A DNA stretch of 64,000 nucleotides from Christensenella intestinihominis. Lineage in GTDB: Bacteria; Bacillota; Clostridia; Christensenellales; Christensenellaceae. Shown here piece after piece: positions 42,343 through 50,497 of the stretch. The notes under the pieces were generated by a model, which saw only the letters and a program-made list of their open reading frames with translations, did not search any database and had not been told where the DNA came from. Location: positions 62,001-126,000 of the forward strand of contig NZ_MAIQ01000002.1 in NCBI RefSeq assembly GCF_001678845.1, given 5' to 3'. Made by a program: the position numbers and the translations under genes. Within the stretch, counting starts at the first letter, position 1, and each line of letters starts with the position of its first letter.

Positions 42343-43404
42343 TTAAAGCGCGATGTTCTCCCTTGTGATGAAATCGTCGATATTCGATGCGTCAAGCTTT
42401 TCCAGTTCGGAAAGGTAAACGTCTTCGAGCGGATCGCCGTTCACGATCATCATGGAAAGCTCGTACAGCTTATTCGCCATATATGAATCGCTGCCCACGC
42501 ATACCGTCGCCAAAAGCGGATTGCTTTGGTCCTTGACTGCCGACAGGATGTCGGTCGTCGTGTCGACACCGAACACGCCGATCTTGCCGTCATTTTTCCC
42601 TGCCGCGATCAGCGCTTCGCTGCCGCCCATCGCTCCGCCGCCGGTGGTGGAGATAACTGCCACAAGGTCCGGGGTCGCCTGGATCATATTCTCTACGACC
42701 TTCATGCCCTGTTCTATATTCTCTGCCGGCTGTTCCGCAACGATTTCCACGTCGGGAACCATCTTGCCGATTGCATCCTTTGCTCCGTTATACCTGTCGA
42801 TTGCCGACTGTGCGACGAGCGGGCCTGTGACAATCCCGATCTTGCCCTTGCTGTCATAATTTTCCTTGATCCAGTCCGCGCACATTTCGCCGCTCGCATA
42901 TCCGATATCGTAATTCGGGCAGACAAGCGCTGTTGTGTTTCCTTCAACCTCTACGCCGTAGCCGATAACCGGGACGCCCGCTGCGACCGCTTCCTTCACG
43001 GAGCTGCTCGCCGCGGAGGGATCGACCGCCTCGCAGATGATGATGGCGTCAACCTTGTTCTGGACAAAGTTCTCGATCTGGGACGCCATCTTGGAAGGAT
43101 CGTTGGATGCGGAAACCAGCGTCAGCTGTACGCCGTTTTCATCACATATTCCCTGTAGGATGTTGGTGATCGAGGTGTAGGCGGGAATCGTCAGGTCCTT
43201 AGACGTAAGGCCGATGGTGATTTCCTTTTTGTCGGCTCCCGCGCTTTGTCCGGCGTCGCTTTTTGCCGCGTCGCCCTGCGCTTGTGAATTCTCCGCCGGA
43301 GTTTCCGCAGCGTTTGCGCTCCCGTTCTCCGCCGGTGCCGAGCATGCCGCCAATGCCGCGATGACCAACAGGCAAGCCAACAATAATGCAATCCTCTTCT
43401 TCAT
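42343..43404 (-). CDS. Sugar-binding lipoprotein of the ribose-type ABC importer
   Basis: 353 residues. Signal peptide KKRIALLLACLLVIAAL with lipobox LAAC, an Ala/Asn/Glu-rich linker to about residue 60, then a type I periplasmic-binding fold (ITIGLTSKDLTIPAYTSI, VDAIIICEAVDPSA, GVPVIGYGVEVEG, VFGVDTTTDILSAV). The ligand is probably a monosaccharide or small glycoside. GAGGAAC precedes the ATG. It is the most upstream transport gene, placed after the dehydrogenase gene. Confidence 0.93.
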   Translation of the reverse strand: MKKRIALLLACLLVIAALAACSAPAENGSANAAETPAENSQAQGDAAKSDAGQSAGADKKEITIGLTSKDLTIPAYTSITNILQGICDENGVQLTLVSASNDPSKMASQIENFVQNKVDAIIICEAVDPSAASSSVKEAVAAGVPVIGYGVEVEGNTTALVCPNYDIGYASGEMCADWIKENYDSKGKIGIVTGPLVAQSAIDRYNGAKDAIGKMVPDVEIVAEQPAENIEQGMKVVENMIQATPDLVAVISTTGGGAMGGSEALIAAGKNDGKIGVFGVDTTTDILSAVKDQSNPLLATVCVGSDSYMANKLYELSMMIVNGDPLEDVYLSELEKLDASNIDDFITRENIAL

Positions 43405-43491
43405 TTCTTGTTCCTCCTTGTTTATTTGTTCTTACTGCCAAAGGCAATTTTCAAATTCATTTTTTACATTCCCTAAGGGTTAAACTTCCTC

Positions 43492-44529
43492 TTAGGCCTT
43501 GCCGCCGTCGGTAAAATCGAACATTACCTTTTGCGGCACGCCCGTTTTCCGCACTTCCAGTGCCTTTTCCCAATCCTCCGGTTTAAAGATATGCCTGATA
43601 AACGGTTTTTTGTCGATCCTTTGGAATAGTTCAAGCGCCCTCGGATACATGTAGGGCGATTGGAATACTCCGACAATCTTCACCTCTTTGGTAAAGAACG
43701 ACGCGAGATCGAGGGAATAGGCGGCCTGTTTCCCATAACACGCGAACAGCTCGAGCGTGCCGCCCCTGCCGAGAATCTCGTAGGCTGTCTGTATGACCGG
43801 CACTACTCCCGACGACTCCACAACCACATCGAAGCCCATGCCGTCCGTGATTTCCAGGCTGCGCGCCAAAACGTCTTCTTTCTTGGGGTCGATCACATAG
43901 TCCGCTCCCATTTTAAGGGCCATTTCGCGCTTTTCTTCAACCGGCTCGATTACCGTCAGCCGTGCCGCCCCCGCAAGGCGCAGCAACTGAACGAACAGCA
44001 TGCCGATTCCGCCGCCGCCCGTGACGGCAACCTTCATCCCCGGGCGCAGCCCAAGGAGGTCTATCCCGCGCTGTACGACGGATATGGGCTCGATCAAAGC
44101 CGCCTCGCGCATATCCGTATCATCCGGGAGTTTGAATACCTGCTGTTCGTTTACCACCGCGTAGTCTGCAAAAAAACCTCCGCGGGACTGCATGTTGGAA
44201 CAGAACTGCTCTTGTCCGTTACGGCAGTAATAGCACTTCCCGCAATGCTGGTTATAATAAAGAGCGACCTTATCTCCTTTTTTGAGTCCTTTAGCCGTCG
44301 CTTTCGGCCCCAGCTCCGCAACGTAGCCTGCGGCCTCGTGCCCGAGGATATAGCAATCCCCTTTTTTAATTTTGAGAAAATCATCCTCGTGCCCGTTCAT
44401 AATGTTGATGTCGGACCCGCAAATTCCCGCATAGGCAATGCGTACAAGTACATCGTCGGGATAAATGGTTTCCGGTTGTTTCAGGTTGTACAGATGCGTT
44501 CCCGGACAGGTATAGCAAAGCGCCCTCAT
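43492..44529 (-). CDS. Zinc-dependent medium-chain dehydrogenase (sorbitol/threonine dehydrogenase-like)
   Basis: 345 residues. Catalytic zinc ligands are in GICGSD and GHEAAG; the structural zinc site is CGKCYYCRNGQEQFC; the cofactor loop is VTGGGGIGML, with VIEP at the end of beta-2 (NAD-type). It oxidises an alcohol group of a sugar or polyol. The start ATG at 44527-44529 follows GGGGGAATT; a frame 9 codons longer is unsupported. It is the first gene of the catabolic operon, facing the divergent regulators. Confidence 0.92.
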   Translation of the reverse strand: MRALCYTCPGTHLYNLKQPETIYPDDVLVRIAYAGICGSDINIMNGHEDDFLKIKKGDCYILGHEAAGYVAELGPKATAKGLKKGDKVALYYNQHCGKCYYCRNGQEQFCSNMQSRGGFFADYAVVNEQQVFKLPDDTDMREAALIEPISVVQRGIDLLGLRPGMKVAVTGGGGIGMLFVQLLRLAGAARLTVIEPVEEKREMALKMGADYVIDPKKEDVLARSLEITDGMGFDVVVESSGVVPVIQTAYEILGRGGTLELFACYGKQAAYSLDLASFFTKEVKIVGVFQSPYMYPRALELFQRIDKKPFIRHIFKPEDWEKALEVRKTGVPQKVMFDFTDGGKA

Positions 44530-44617
44530 ATATAAATTCCCCCTTTTTTGATACAATGATGGAGTAACCCGGTCGTTCGTCTGTCTTTTATTTTTTTCAA
44601 CTCAATGATTGATCGGT

Positions 44618-44629
44618 GGGTGGCCACCC
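44618..44629. promoter_or_regulatory. Perfect 12-bp palindrome (operator candidate)
   Basis: GGGTGGCCACCC, about 90 bases upstream of the dehydrogenase start, in otherwise AT-rich DNA. Confidence 0.4.
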
Positions 44630-44740
44630 TGATGATGCTTTTATCATATTGATTTTTCCTGCTGCATTCAATACGGCAATATTTATTATTTGTGCACAAT
44701 TTTAATGTCCTGTAAAAAAAATGACGAAATATGACCCGTA

Positions 44741-44770
44741 TGTGATAAAATAAGATGAAATAATATCACA
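44741..44770. promoter_or_regulatory. Inverted repeat TGTGATA-N16-TATCACA (operator candidate)
   Basis: Seven-base perfect arms around an AT-rich 16-base spacer, near the middle of the divergent region. Confidence 0.4.
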
Positions 44771-44988
44771 GATGATTTACGGAAATTCCATGTCTTTCTT
44801 TATTTTGATTACGCGACTTATTCAAAGAATTCTAAAAGAACGGCAAACGATTGAGATCAGCGTATTTCAATATAAGCGCAATTGTGGGCGCACCTTTGTT
44901 CCGCGGGCAAGATGAAGTTTGACAGGCGCCATGTGAATAGGCCCCAAAAATTTGACATATTTTAATTTAACATTGGAAAGGTATCGGT

Positions 44989-46617
44989 ATGAAGATTGTA
45001 ATTGTGGATGATGAAATCTATATTATTGAAATGCTGAAATCCCTCATCGAATGGGATTCGCTCGGGGTAACGCTTGCGGGTGTTGCCACGGACGGGATTT
45101 CCGCCGAGGAGCTCATCGACAGCGTGTGCCCGGATATCGTAATTACCGATATCCGCATCCCCGGTTTCGACGGCCTCGAGCTGATCCGCCGCTGCCGCCA
45201 GAAGAACATGCAGATGCAGTTTATTATCATCAGCGGCTTCAGGCAATTTGAATACGCCCGCAATGCCATTCGCTACGGCGTGAAAGAATATCTGCTCAAG
45301 CCCATCAAAAAAAGCGAGCTCAATACGGCGATCAAGGGGCTGGCCGCCCAAATCAGCGAAAACTCCAAGCGTGCCAAATTCCTGGAACGGCAGAATTCCC
45401 TGCTCACCTTCAGCCAGAGCCGCCTGCAAAGCGAATTTATGGAAACGCTGGTGGAAAACCCGGGCCTCCTCGACCGTCCGCTCGGGGATATCAACCGTGA
45501 CTTTATGCTGGCCTTTAAAGAGGGGATGTTCCGGGTAGCCGTCTGCAAGATCGACGTGGATTCCGGGACGGACAGCGGCGCAGGGGATTACTTCGTTGAC
45601 TCCCTGAAGGAGAAGATCGTATCGGATATCAGCGAGGCCGCCGCTCCTTTTTGCCATACTGTGCTGTATACGGGGAAAACAATGCGCATTTATTTCCTGC
45701 TGAATTACGCTCCTGAAAACAGGGACGCCCTTAACAATGCGGTTTCCGGGGCGTTTTCTTCCCTGCATAAATACGCTGCAAAATTTGAGGCCATTGATGT
45801 TTCATTCGGTTTTGGAGACGAGGTGAGCGGGCCATGCGGGCTTGCCGAATCGGCAAATGGGGCCGAAAACGCAGTTCGCCAGCGCATCGTCTGCGGATGC
45901 AACCATATCCTGCACCCAGTGTACGCTTCCTTTCCCGATCCTTCCGAGGTCTTTACAATCACCGAGCAGCGGCTGATGAAAAAAAACATCGAATGCTTCG
46001 ACCTTAAGGCGCTCGAGCAGCAATGCCAGACCTTCTTTACCCAGGCTGAATTGCTCGATATCAAAAACGCTCTTTTCTTTTGGGAATTGTGCCGCGGTAT
46101 TCTTGCTTGCTTCCAGAATGCCCTTATTTCCATGCGCCTGGCCGAAGAAGACGAGCGCGCGAAAGCGGCCGGGGGCCTGGAAAACCTGCTCGACAATTGT
46201 TCCGGCCTGCGGCGTTTCAGGAAATGCTTTATTGAGTTCATCACCGGGCAGCTGCAAAAGTATTACGATATTGAAGATTCCTCCGAGAACGTCGCAGTCA
46301 TAATCGCGAAAAAATACATTGCAAACCATTACGCCGATAAAATATTACTTAAGGACATTGCAGAGCAGGTCTATCTTAACCCGGTTTATTTCAGCATTTG
46401 TTTTAAGCGCGACACAGGCCTTAATTTCGTGGACTATTTAAACGAATACCGGATCGAAAAAGCAAAGGAAAAACTGAAAACGGTGCATTACAGCATTTCG
46501 GAAATTGCAGAAAGCGTCGGGCTTCCCAACGTCCGGTATTTTTCAAAAACTTTCAAGCGATACGTCGGCCTGTCACCCGCGGAATACCGCAAACGATATG
46601 GAAGCCTCGGTATTTAA
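44989..46617 (+). CDS. AraC-type response regulator (YesN family)
   Basis: 542 residues. Receiver domain (1-120) with DDE at 7-9, phospho-acceptor D54 in ITDIRIPGFDG, and KP in YLLKPIKK. A long middle domain (about 130-430) has no clear motif. The C-terminal AraC domain (about 440-540) shows both helix-turn-helix units (LKDIAEQVYLNPVYFSICFKR and ISEIAESVGLPNVRYFSKTFKR in outline). It should activate the divergent sugar operon. GGAAAGG precedes the ATG. It is the first gene of a three-gene unit with the kinase and a degenerate ATPase. Confidence 0.92.
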   Translation: MKIVIVDDEIYIIEMLKSLIEWDSLGVTLAGVATDGISAEELIDSVCPDIVITDIRIPGFDGLELIRRCRQKNMQMQFIIISGFRQFEYARNAIRYGVKEYLLKPIKKSELNTAIKGLAAQISENSKRAKFLERQNSLLTFSQSRLQSEFMETLVENPGLLDRPLGDINRDFMLAFKEGMFRVAVCKIDVDSGTDSGAGDYFVDSLKEKIVSDISEAAAPFCHTVLYTGKTMRIYFLLNYAPENRDALNNAVSGAFSSLHKYAAKFEAIDVSFGFGDEVSGPCGLAESANGAENAVRQRIVCGCNHILHPVYASFPDPSEVFTITEQRLMKKNIECFDLKALEQQCQTFFTQAELLDIKNALFFWELCRGILACFQNALISMRLAEEDERAKAAGGLENLLDNCSGLRRFRKCFIEFITGQLQKYYDIEDSSENVAVIIAKKYIANHYADKILLKDIAEQVYLNPVYFSICFKRDTGLNFVDYLNEYRIEKAKEKLKTVHYSISEIAESVGLPNVRYFSKTFKRYVGLSPAEYRKRYGSLGI

Positions 46618-46637
46618 GCCGCACGCAGGAGAAGACT

Positions 46638-47711
46638 ATGAAAACAACAGACAGCCATAAAAACATATTTTCCCGCAAGCTGGCAATCGTATTCTGTATT
46701 TTTTCCGCAATCCTCGCCTTCGTAATCCTTTTCCCGAGCGTGACTTTCGCCCCTCTCCCCTTCGACACCCTCCCGTATATCCTGTGGTTTGTCCTTTCGA
46801 TTATTTTCCTCGCCGTTTTTGTCCTGTTTTTTTACCGCAGCGTTTACAAACCAATCATGCATCTCGAATTCAGGCTGCGCACGCTTTACGGGAACATATC
46901 CCCGAACCGCAAGGAAAATGACCGCATAACTTCCGTTCCGCTTGAGGTCATGCTGGAAGAAATTTTCGAATACCAGCAAACCTTTGCCAACCGCGAACTG
47001 ACACTTCAATATCTCCGCACGGAAGCCGAATTAAGCGCCTTACAAAGCCAGATCAATCCTCATTTCCTGTTCAACACCCTGGAGTCGATCCGCGGATGCG
47101 CGGAGAAGAACGGGATCGCGGAAATCGCGGATATCACGGAAGCAATTTCAAACCTGTTTCGGAACAGCATACAGGGGCCCGGCACCCTTGCCACCCTTGC
47201 CGATGAGATCGACAACGTTCGCAATTATATGCTGATCCAGGAATTCCGCTTCCCAGGGAAATTCAAATTTGAACTGAATTATCCATCCAACGATTTTTCG
47301 CTGCTTCAGTACCAGCTTCCCAATTTAACGATCCAGCCCCTTGTGGAAAACTCGATTTTCCACGGCCTTGAGTTAATTCCTTCCGGCGGACGGATTGGCC
47401 TCGACATCTACACCACCGAGTCGCGGCTCGTGATCCGTGTAAGCGACAATGGCTGCGGCATCCCCAAAAACAGGCTTGCCAACCTGAACGAGCGGCTTTC
47501 GTCCGGCGAAATACTCAGCGGCGGCCACCAATCATCCTCTACGGGAACGGGAATTGGGCTCACCAACATCCACCAGCGCATACAGCTCCAGTTCGGAGCC
47601 CAGTATGGGCTGACGGTAGCGAGCACGCTCAACATTGGAACCGAGGTCGAGGTTACCCTGCCGCTGCTCTGCACACCCTCTGACGTGCAGGAACGGGAGG
47701 CCGTACCATGA
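46638..47711 (+). CDS. YesM-type histidine kinase with minimal extracytoplasmic domain
   Basis: 357 residues. Two spans (about 14-32 and 47-66) enclose a loop of only about 14 residues, then a short linker, coiled region, DHp with H142 in SQINPHFLFNTLES, and HATPase (QPLVENSIFHG, DNGCGIPKNR, GTGIGLTNIHQRI). Ordinary YesM kinases have a large external sensor; here there is none, so ligand must be sensed through another protein or the membrane. The stop overlaps the start of the pseudo-ATPase gene by 4 bp (ATGA). CAGGAGAAG lies before the ATG. Confidence 0.9.
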   Translation: MKTTDSHKNIFSRKLAIVFCIFSAILAFVILFPSVTFAPLPFDTLPYILWFVLSIIFLAVFVLFFYRSVYKPIMHLEFRLRTLYGNISPNRKENDRITSVPLEVMLEEIFEYQQTFANRELTLQYLRTEAELSALQSQINPHFLFNTLESIRGCAEKNGIAEIADITEAISNLFRNSIQGPGTLATLADEIDNVRNYMLIQEFRFPGKFKFELNYPSNDFSLLQYQLPNLTIQPLVENSIFHGLELIPSGGRIGLDIYTTESRLVIRVSDNGCGIPKNRLANLNERLSSGEILSGGHQSSSTGTGIGLTNIHQRIQLQFGAQYGLTVASTLNIGTEVEVTLPLLCTPSDVQEREAVP

Positions 47712-49183
47712 TTAAAGAAATATTACGCGCCGAAAACATCACAACCGCAAATAATTATTTTCCTGCGCTTAATAACGCATGGCTGAACGTGCGGGACGGC
47801 GAAACGGTCGGCCTGCTCGGCCTGAATGGCTCCGGCAAATCCGCGCTGATTAAAACACTCTGCGGGATACGGCCTCTTGCGCGGGGGCGTATCTACCTGA
47901 ACGAAAAGCCCGTCAGCTTCAGGAATTACCACGATGCGCAGAGCCACGGGGTTTTTTGTATTGACCGGCTCGAGGTATTGTTTTCGGAGATGAGCGTTGC
48001 CGACAATATTTTCCTTACAAACGGCCGCAATCCCGGCCCCGTTATCCGCGAGGGGTTTTTAAGGCACAAGGCGCGCAAGCTTCTTTCGTCCCTTGAAATT
48101 GGCCTGTCCGGGGACGAGGCGGCCAACCAGCTTTCAAGCCTCCAGCAGTTGGAGGTGCTGATCGCCAAGGCAGTGGCGGAAAATGCACGCATCATTATTA
48201 TCGAGAGCATTTTATCGGAATTCGGGGAAGAACAGTTAGGCGAGATATCCGCGCTCCTGCACCGTATCAACGAAAAAGGAATTTCCCTGATTATTTCAGA
48301 TTATATGCCCCGCCCGCTCGCTGAATTGTGCAGCCGTATCTTTGTCCTCCGCGAAGGGAGCATCGCAAGCGTGTGCCACACCCCCTGCGACGAAGGCCTG
48401 CTTGGCACCCTCATGGTGGGCCGCGAGCCGGACCCGATGCCCTTTGCGGCGCCAAGCCCGCAGGAGCCGTTGGAAAAAGTTTTTGAATTCTGCAGTGTTG
48501 CAGATGAAAGTACGCTTTTTGGATTGTCGTTTTCGGTTTTCCGGAACCAGGTAACAGGAATACTGAGCCGCGATGAAATCATTAACCGGCATATTGTAAA
48601 GCTGCTGCGCCAGCGCAGCGGATATTCCGGCTCCATCCGGCTGAATGGCGCGTGCGGATTCGATCCCAAACGGATCGGCATTGTTCCTGAAGGCGACGTC
48701 ATTTTCGACAATCTCTCTCTTTTTGAAAACATCATACTGCTCGCTCAAAAAGAATACAATTCCCCCCTCGGCCTGATTTATCGTCAAAGGATACGGACGA
48801 TTTACTCCGAGGTTATCCTTCCATTTTTTGGAACCGAATTAAAAAAAATGCGTAAATATGATATTTCAAGCCTTGACCGCGTCATGCGCAAGGAAATCAG
48901 TATCTGCCGCCAGTTGATGGTCAATCCTTCGGTCCTGCTCTTAATCAATCCCACAAAAACACTGGACCATCCGTCTGCCTCCGCTGTCCTGAAAAAAATT
49001 TCCGAACTCAGCAGGGCTTTAATTCCTTCCTGCATTATTTCCGGAAACATATACGAACAACTGTCCATATGCAGGAAAATTTATTTTATCGGCAACGGGC
49101 AGACCGAACGGGAATTCGATCTCTCCGTCGATACGCCGGAAGCCGTCCTCGACTATTACCGTACATATTTTGTGAAAGGATAG
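47708..49183 (+). CDS. Degenerate RbsA-like tandem ATPase, proposed signalling subunit
   Basis: 491 residues, collinear with RbsA. In NBD1, Walker A is intact (GLNGSGKS, 38-45), but the signature is LSSLQQ, Walker B reads IIIIES (Asp to Glu, catalytic Glu to Ser, 162-167) and the H-loop His is Asp (IISDYM, about 198). In NBD2, Walker A is lost (ILSRDEII, about 285-292), the signature is LDRVMRK, and Walker B reads LLINPT (413-414 Ile-Asn for Asp-Glu). It may bind ATP at one site but should not hydrolyse it. It is translationally coupled to the kinase. Transport ATPase function is unlikely; a sensory or adaptor role is proposed. Confidence 0.82.
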   Translation: MIKEILRAENITTANNYFPALNNAWLNVRDGETVGLLGLNGSGKSALIKTLCGIRPLARGRIYLNEKPVSFRNYHDAQSHGVFCIDRLEVLFSEMSVADNIFLTNGRNPGPVIREGFLRHKARKLLSSLEIGLSGDEAANQLSSLQQLEVLIAKAVAENARIIIIESILSEFGEEQLGEISALLHRINEKGISLIISDYMPRPLAELCSRIFVLREGSIASVCHTPCDEGLLGTLMVGREPDPMPFAAPSPQEPLEKVFEFCSVADESTLFGLSFSVFRNQVTGILSRDEIINRHIVKLLRQRSGYSGSIRLNGACGFDPKRIGIVPEGDVIFDNLSLFENIILLAQKEYNSPLGLIYRQRIRTIYSEVILPFFGTELKKMRKYDISSLDRVMRKEISICRQLMVNPSVLLLINPTKTLDHPSASAVLKKISELSRALIPSCIISGNIYEQLSICRKIYFIGNGQTEREFDLSVDTPEAVLDYYRTYFVKG

Positions 49184-49237
49184 AACCCGCTGGCCGCCGC
49201 ATGAAGCTGACGCGCACGGCCGGAGGCGTTCCGGGGA

Positions 49238-49834
49238 TTACCGGTTGGCCACTTCCCCCGCCCATTTGAAAAACGTGGCATGCGTCACCTTGAGCCTGCG
49301 CGCGGCCTCACGGCCGCTGATATGCTTTTTCTTCCACAACAAATATACGTCGGGGAATTCCGCCGGGATGGGCTTTACGGGCCGTCCGAAACGGACTCCG
49401 CGCAGCTTTGCGGCGGCAATTCCTTCCGCCTGGCGCTGGCGGATGTTTTCCCGTTCCTGCTGCGCGACGTAGGAAAGAAGCTGGAGCACGATATCCGCGA
49501 TCAGGGTCCCCGTGAGGTCCCGCCCCTGCCGCGTATCAAGCAGCGGCATATCCTGCACCACAACCTGCGCGCCCTTTTCCTTTGTAATAATCCGCCACTG
49601 GGCAATAATTTCTTCGTAGTTGCGCCCCAGCCGGTCAATAGAATGGATGACCAAAAGGTCTTCCCGCCTCAGCCGGCGCAGCATCCTGCGGTACTGCGGA
49701 CGGTTAAAATCCTTCCCGCTCAGCTTATCGAGAAAAATATTTTCTCGCTCTACCGGAAACTGCATAAGCGAAATCATCTGCCTGTCTTCGTTTTGCTCCC
49801 GTGTCGATACCCTCGCATAACCGTAAATATTCAT
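49238..49834 (-). CDS. Orphan serine recombinase (resolvase/invertase type)
   Basis: 198 residues. The catalytic domain has YARVSTREQNEDRQ with the nucleophile Ser near residue 10 and IDRLGRN near 75; RQAEGIAAAKLRGVRFGRP leads to a C-terminal helix-turn-helix (SGREAARRLKVTHATFFKW). It is a complete small resolvase. AGGAGG precedes the ATG. No transposase, terminal repeats or cargo were seen, so it may be a remnant of a mobile element or a solo resolvase. It is convergent with the pseudo-ATPase gene. Confidence 0.88.
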   Translation of the reverse strand: MNIYGYARVSTREQNEDRQMISLMQFPVERENIFLDKLSGKDFNRPQYRRMLRRLRREDLLVIHSIDRLGRNYEEIIAQWRIITKEKGAQVVVQDMPLLDTRQGRDLTGTLIADIVLQLLSYVAQQERENIRQRQAEGIAAAKLRGVRFGRPVKPIPAEFPDVYLLWKKKHISGREAARRLKVTHATFFKWAGEVANR

Positions 49835-49894
49835 GTTCAATCCTCCTGTAGATGGTTTGCATTCACAGAATAACACGTTTTTTAACGAAAACAC

Positions 49895-49926
49895 AAAAAA
49901 ATACCCGGAGCCGATGCCCCGGATAT
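49895..49926 (-). terminator. Terminator of the rnf-maf operon
   Basis: ATACCCGG with CCGGATAT (one mismatch), followed on the minus strand by T7. Confidence 0.7.
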
Positions 49927-49945
49927 CCTCTTTCCCTTTATTGAA

Positions 49946-50497
49946 TCAGATTGCGCCGAGCTCTCCAAGCATGCCATAAAGGCCTGAAACCGGAAGGCCC
50001 ACCACGTTGAAAAAGCAACCCTCGATACCTGTTACGAATTTTGCGGCCGGTCCCTGGATGGCATACGCGCCCGCCTTATCCATCACGTTTTCTTCCGCCA
50101 GGTAAGCCTCCGTTTCTCCTTGGCCCAGCGGCCGGAAAAACACCTTGGTGGTGAATGTTTTTGAAATGCTCCTGCCTTCGCGTACGACGCATACGCCCGT
50201 ATGCACGAAATGCGCCCTTCCCGAAAGCGACGCAAGCATACGGCGCGCGTCGTCCGGGCCAGCCGGCTTCCCAAAAACCTCGCCGCCAGCTTCCACGACC
50301 GTATCCGCGCCGATCACCGTTTCATCCGGGTAATCCCGCGCGACACTATGCGCTTTCTTTTCCGCGAGAAATCGCACCATTTCACGCGGGTCTTCAATCT
50401 CGCATGTTTCGTCCGCACCGGACGCCACCACGCGAAATTCCGGCGTAATCAGCGCCAGCAGTTCCCTTCGGCGGGGCGAGGCGGAGGCGAGGATCAT
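49946..50497 (-). CDS. maf: Maf family nucleotide pyrophosphatase
   Basis: 183 residues. The N terminus ILASASPRRRELL and VIGADTVVEAGGEVFGKP are the Maf signatures; the conserved SRSKTFTTKVFF region follows as SISKTFTTKVFF. Maf proteins hydrolyse noncanonical nucleoside triphosphates and, in excess, block division in Bacillus. The start overlaps the rnfB stop by 4 bp (ATGA), so it is the last gene of the rnf operon; a longer frame would read into rnfB. Confidence 0.93.
   Translation of the reverse strand: MILASASPRRRELLALITPEFRVVASGADETCEIEDPREMVRFLAEKKAHSVARDYPDETVIGADTVVEAGGEVFGKPAGPDDARRMLASLSGRAHFVHTGVCVVREGRSISKTFTTKVFFRPLGQGETEAYLAEENVMDKAGAYAIQGPAAKFVTGIEGCFFNVVGLPVSGLYGMLGELGAI

Larger units (their letters stand above)
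44530..44988. other. Divergent regulatory region of the sugar-catabolic island
   Basis: 459 AT-rich bases without a gene, between the dehydrogenase operon (minus) and the response regulator operon (plus). It contains two symmetrical sites listed separately (44618-44629, 44741-44770) and TTGACA-like hexamers near 44918 and 44952. I could not assign a confident promoter for either direction. Confidence 0.6.

Noticed and set aside
47708-49183. Pseudogene of a sugar ABC ATPase
   Set aside because: The frame is open over 491 codons, has a start coupled to the kinase gene, and keeps one intact Walker A. Selective loss of catalytic residues in a full-length frame points to a retained non-catalytic role.
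49238-49834. An insertion sequence or transposon around the serine recombinase
   Set aside because: No terminal inverted repeats, target duplication or transposase partner were seen.
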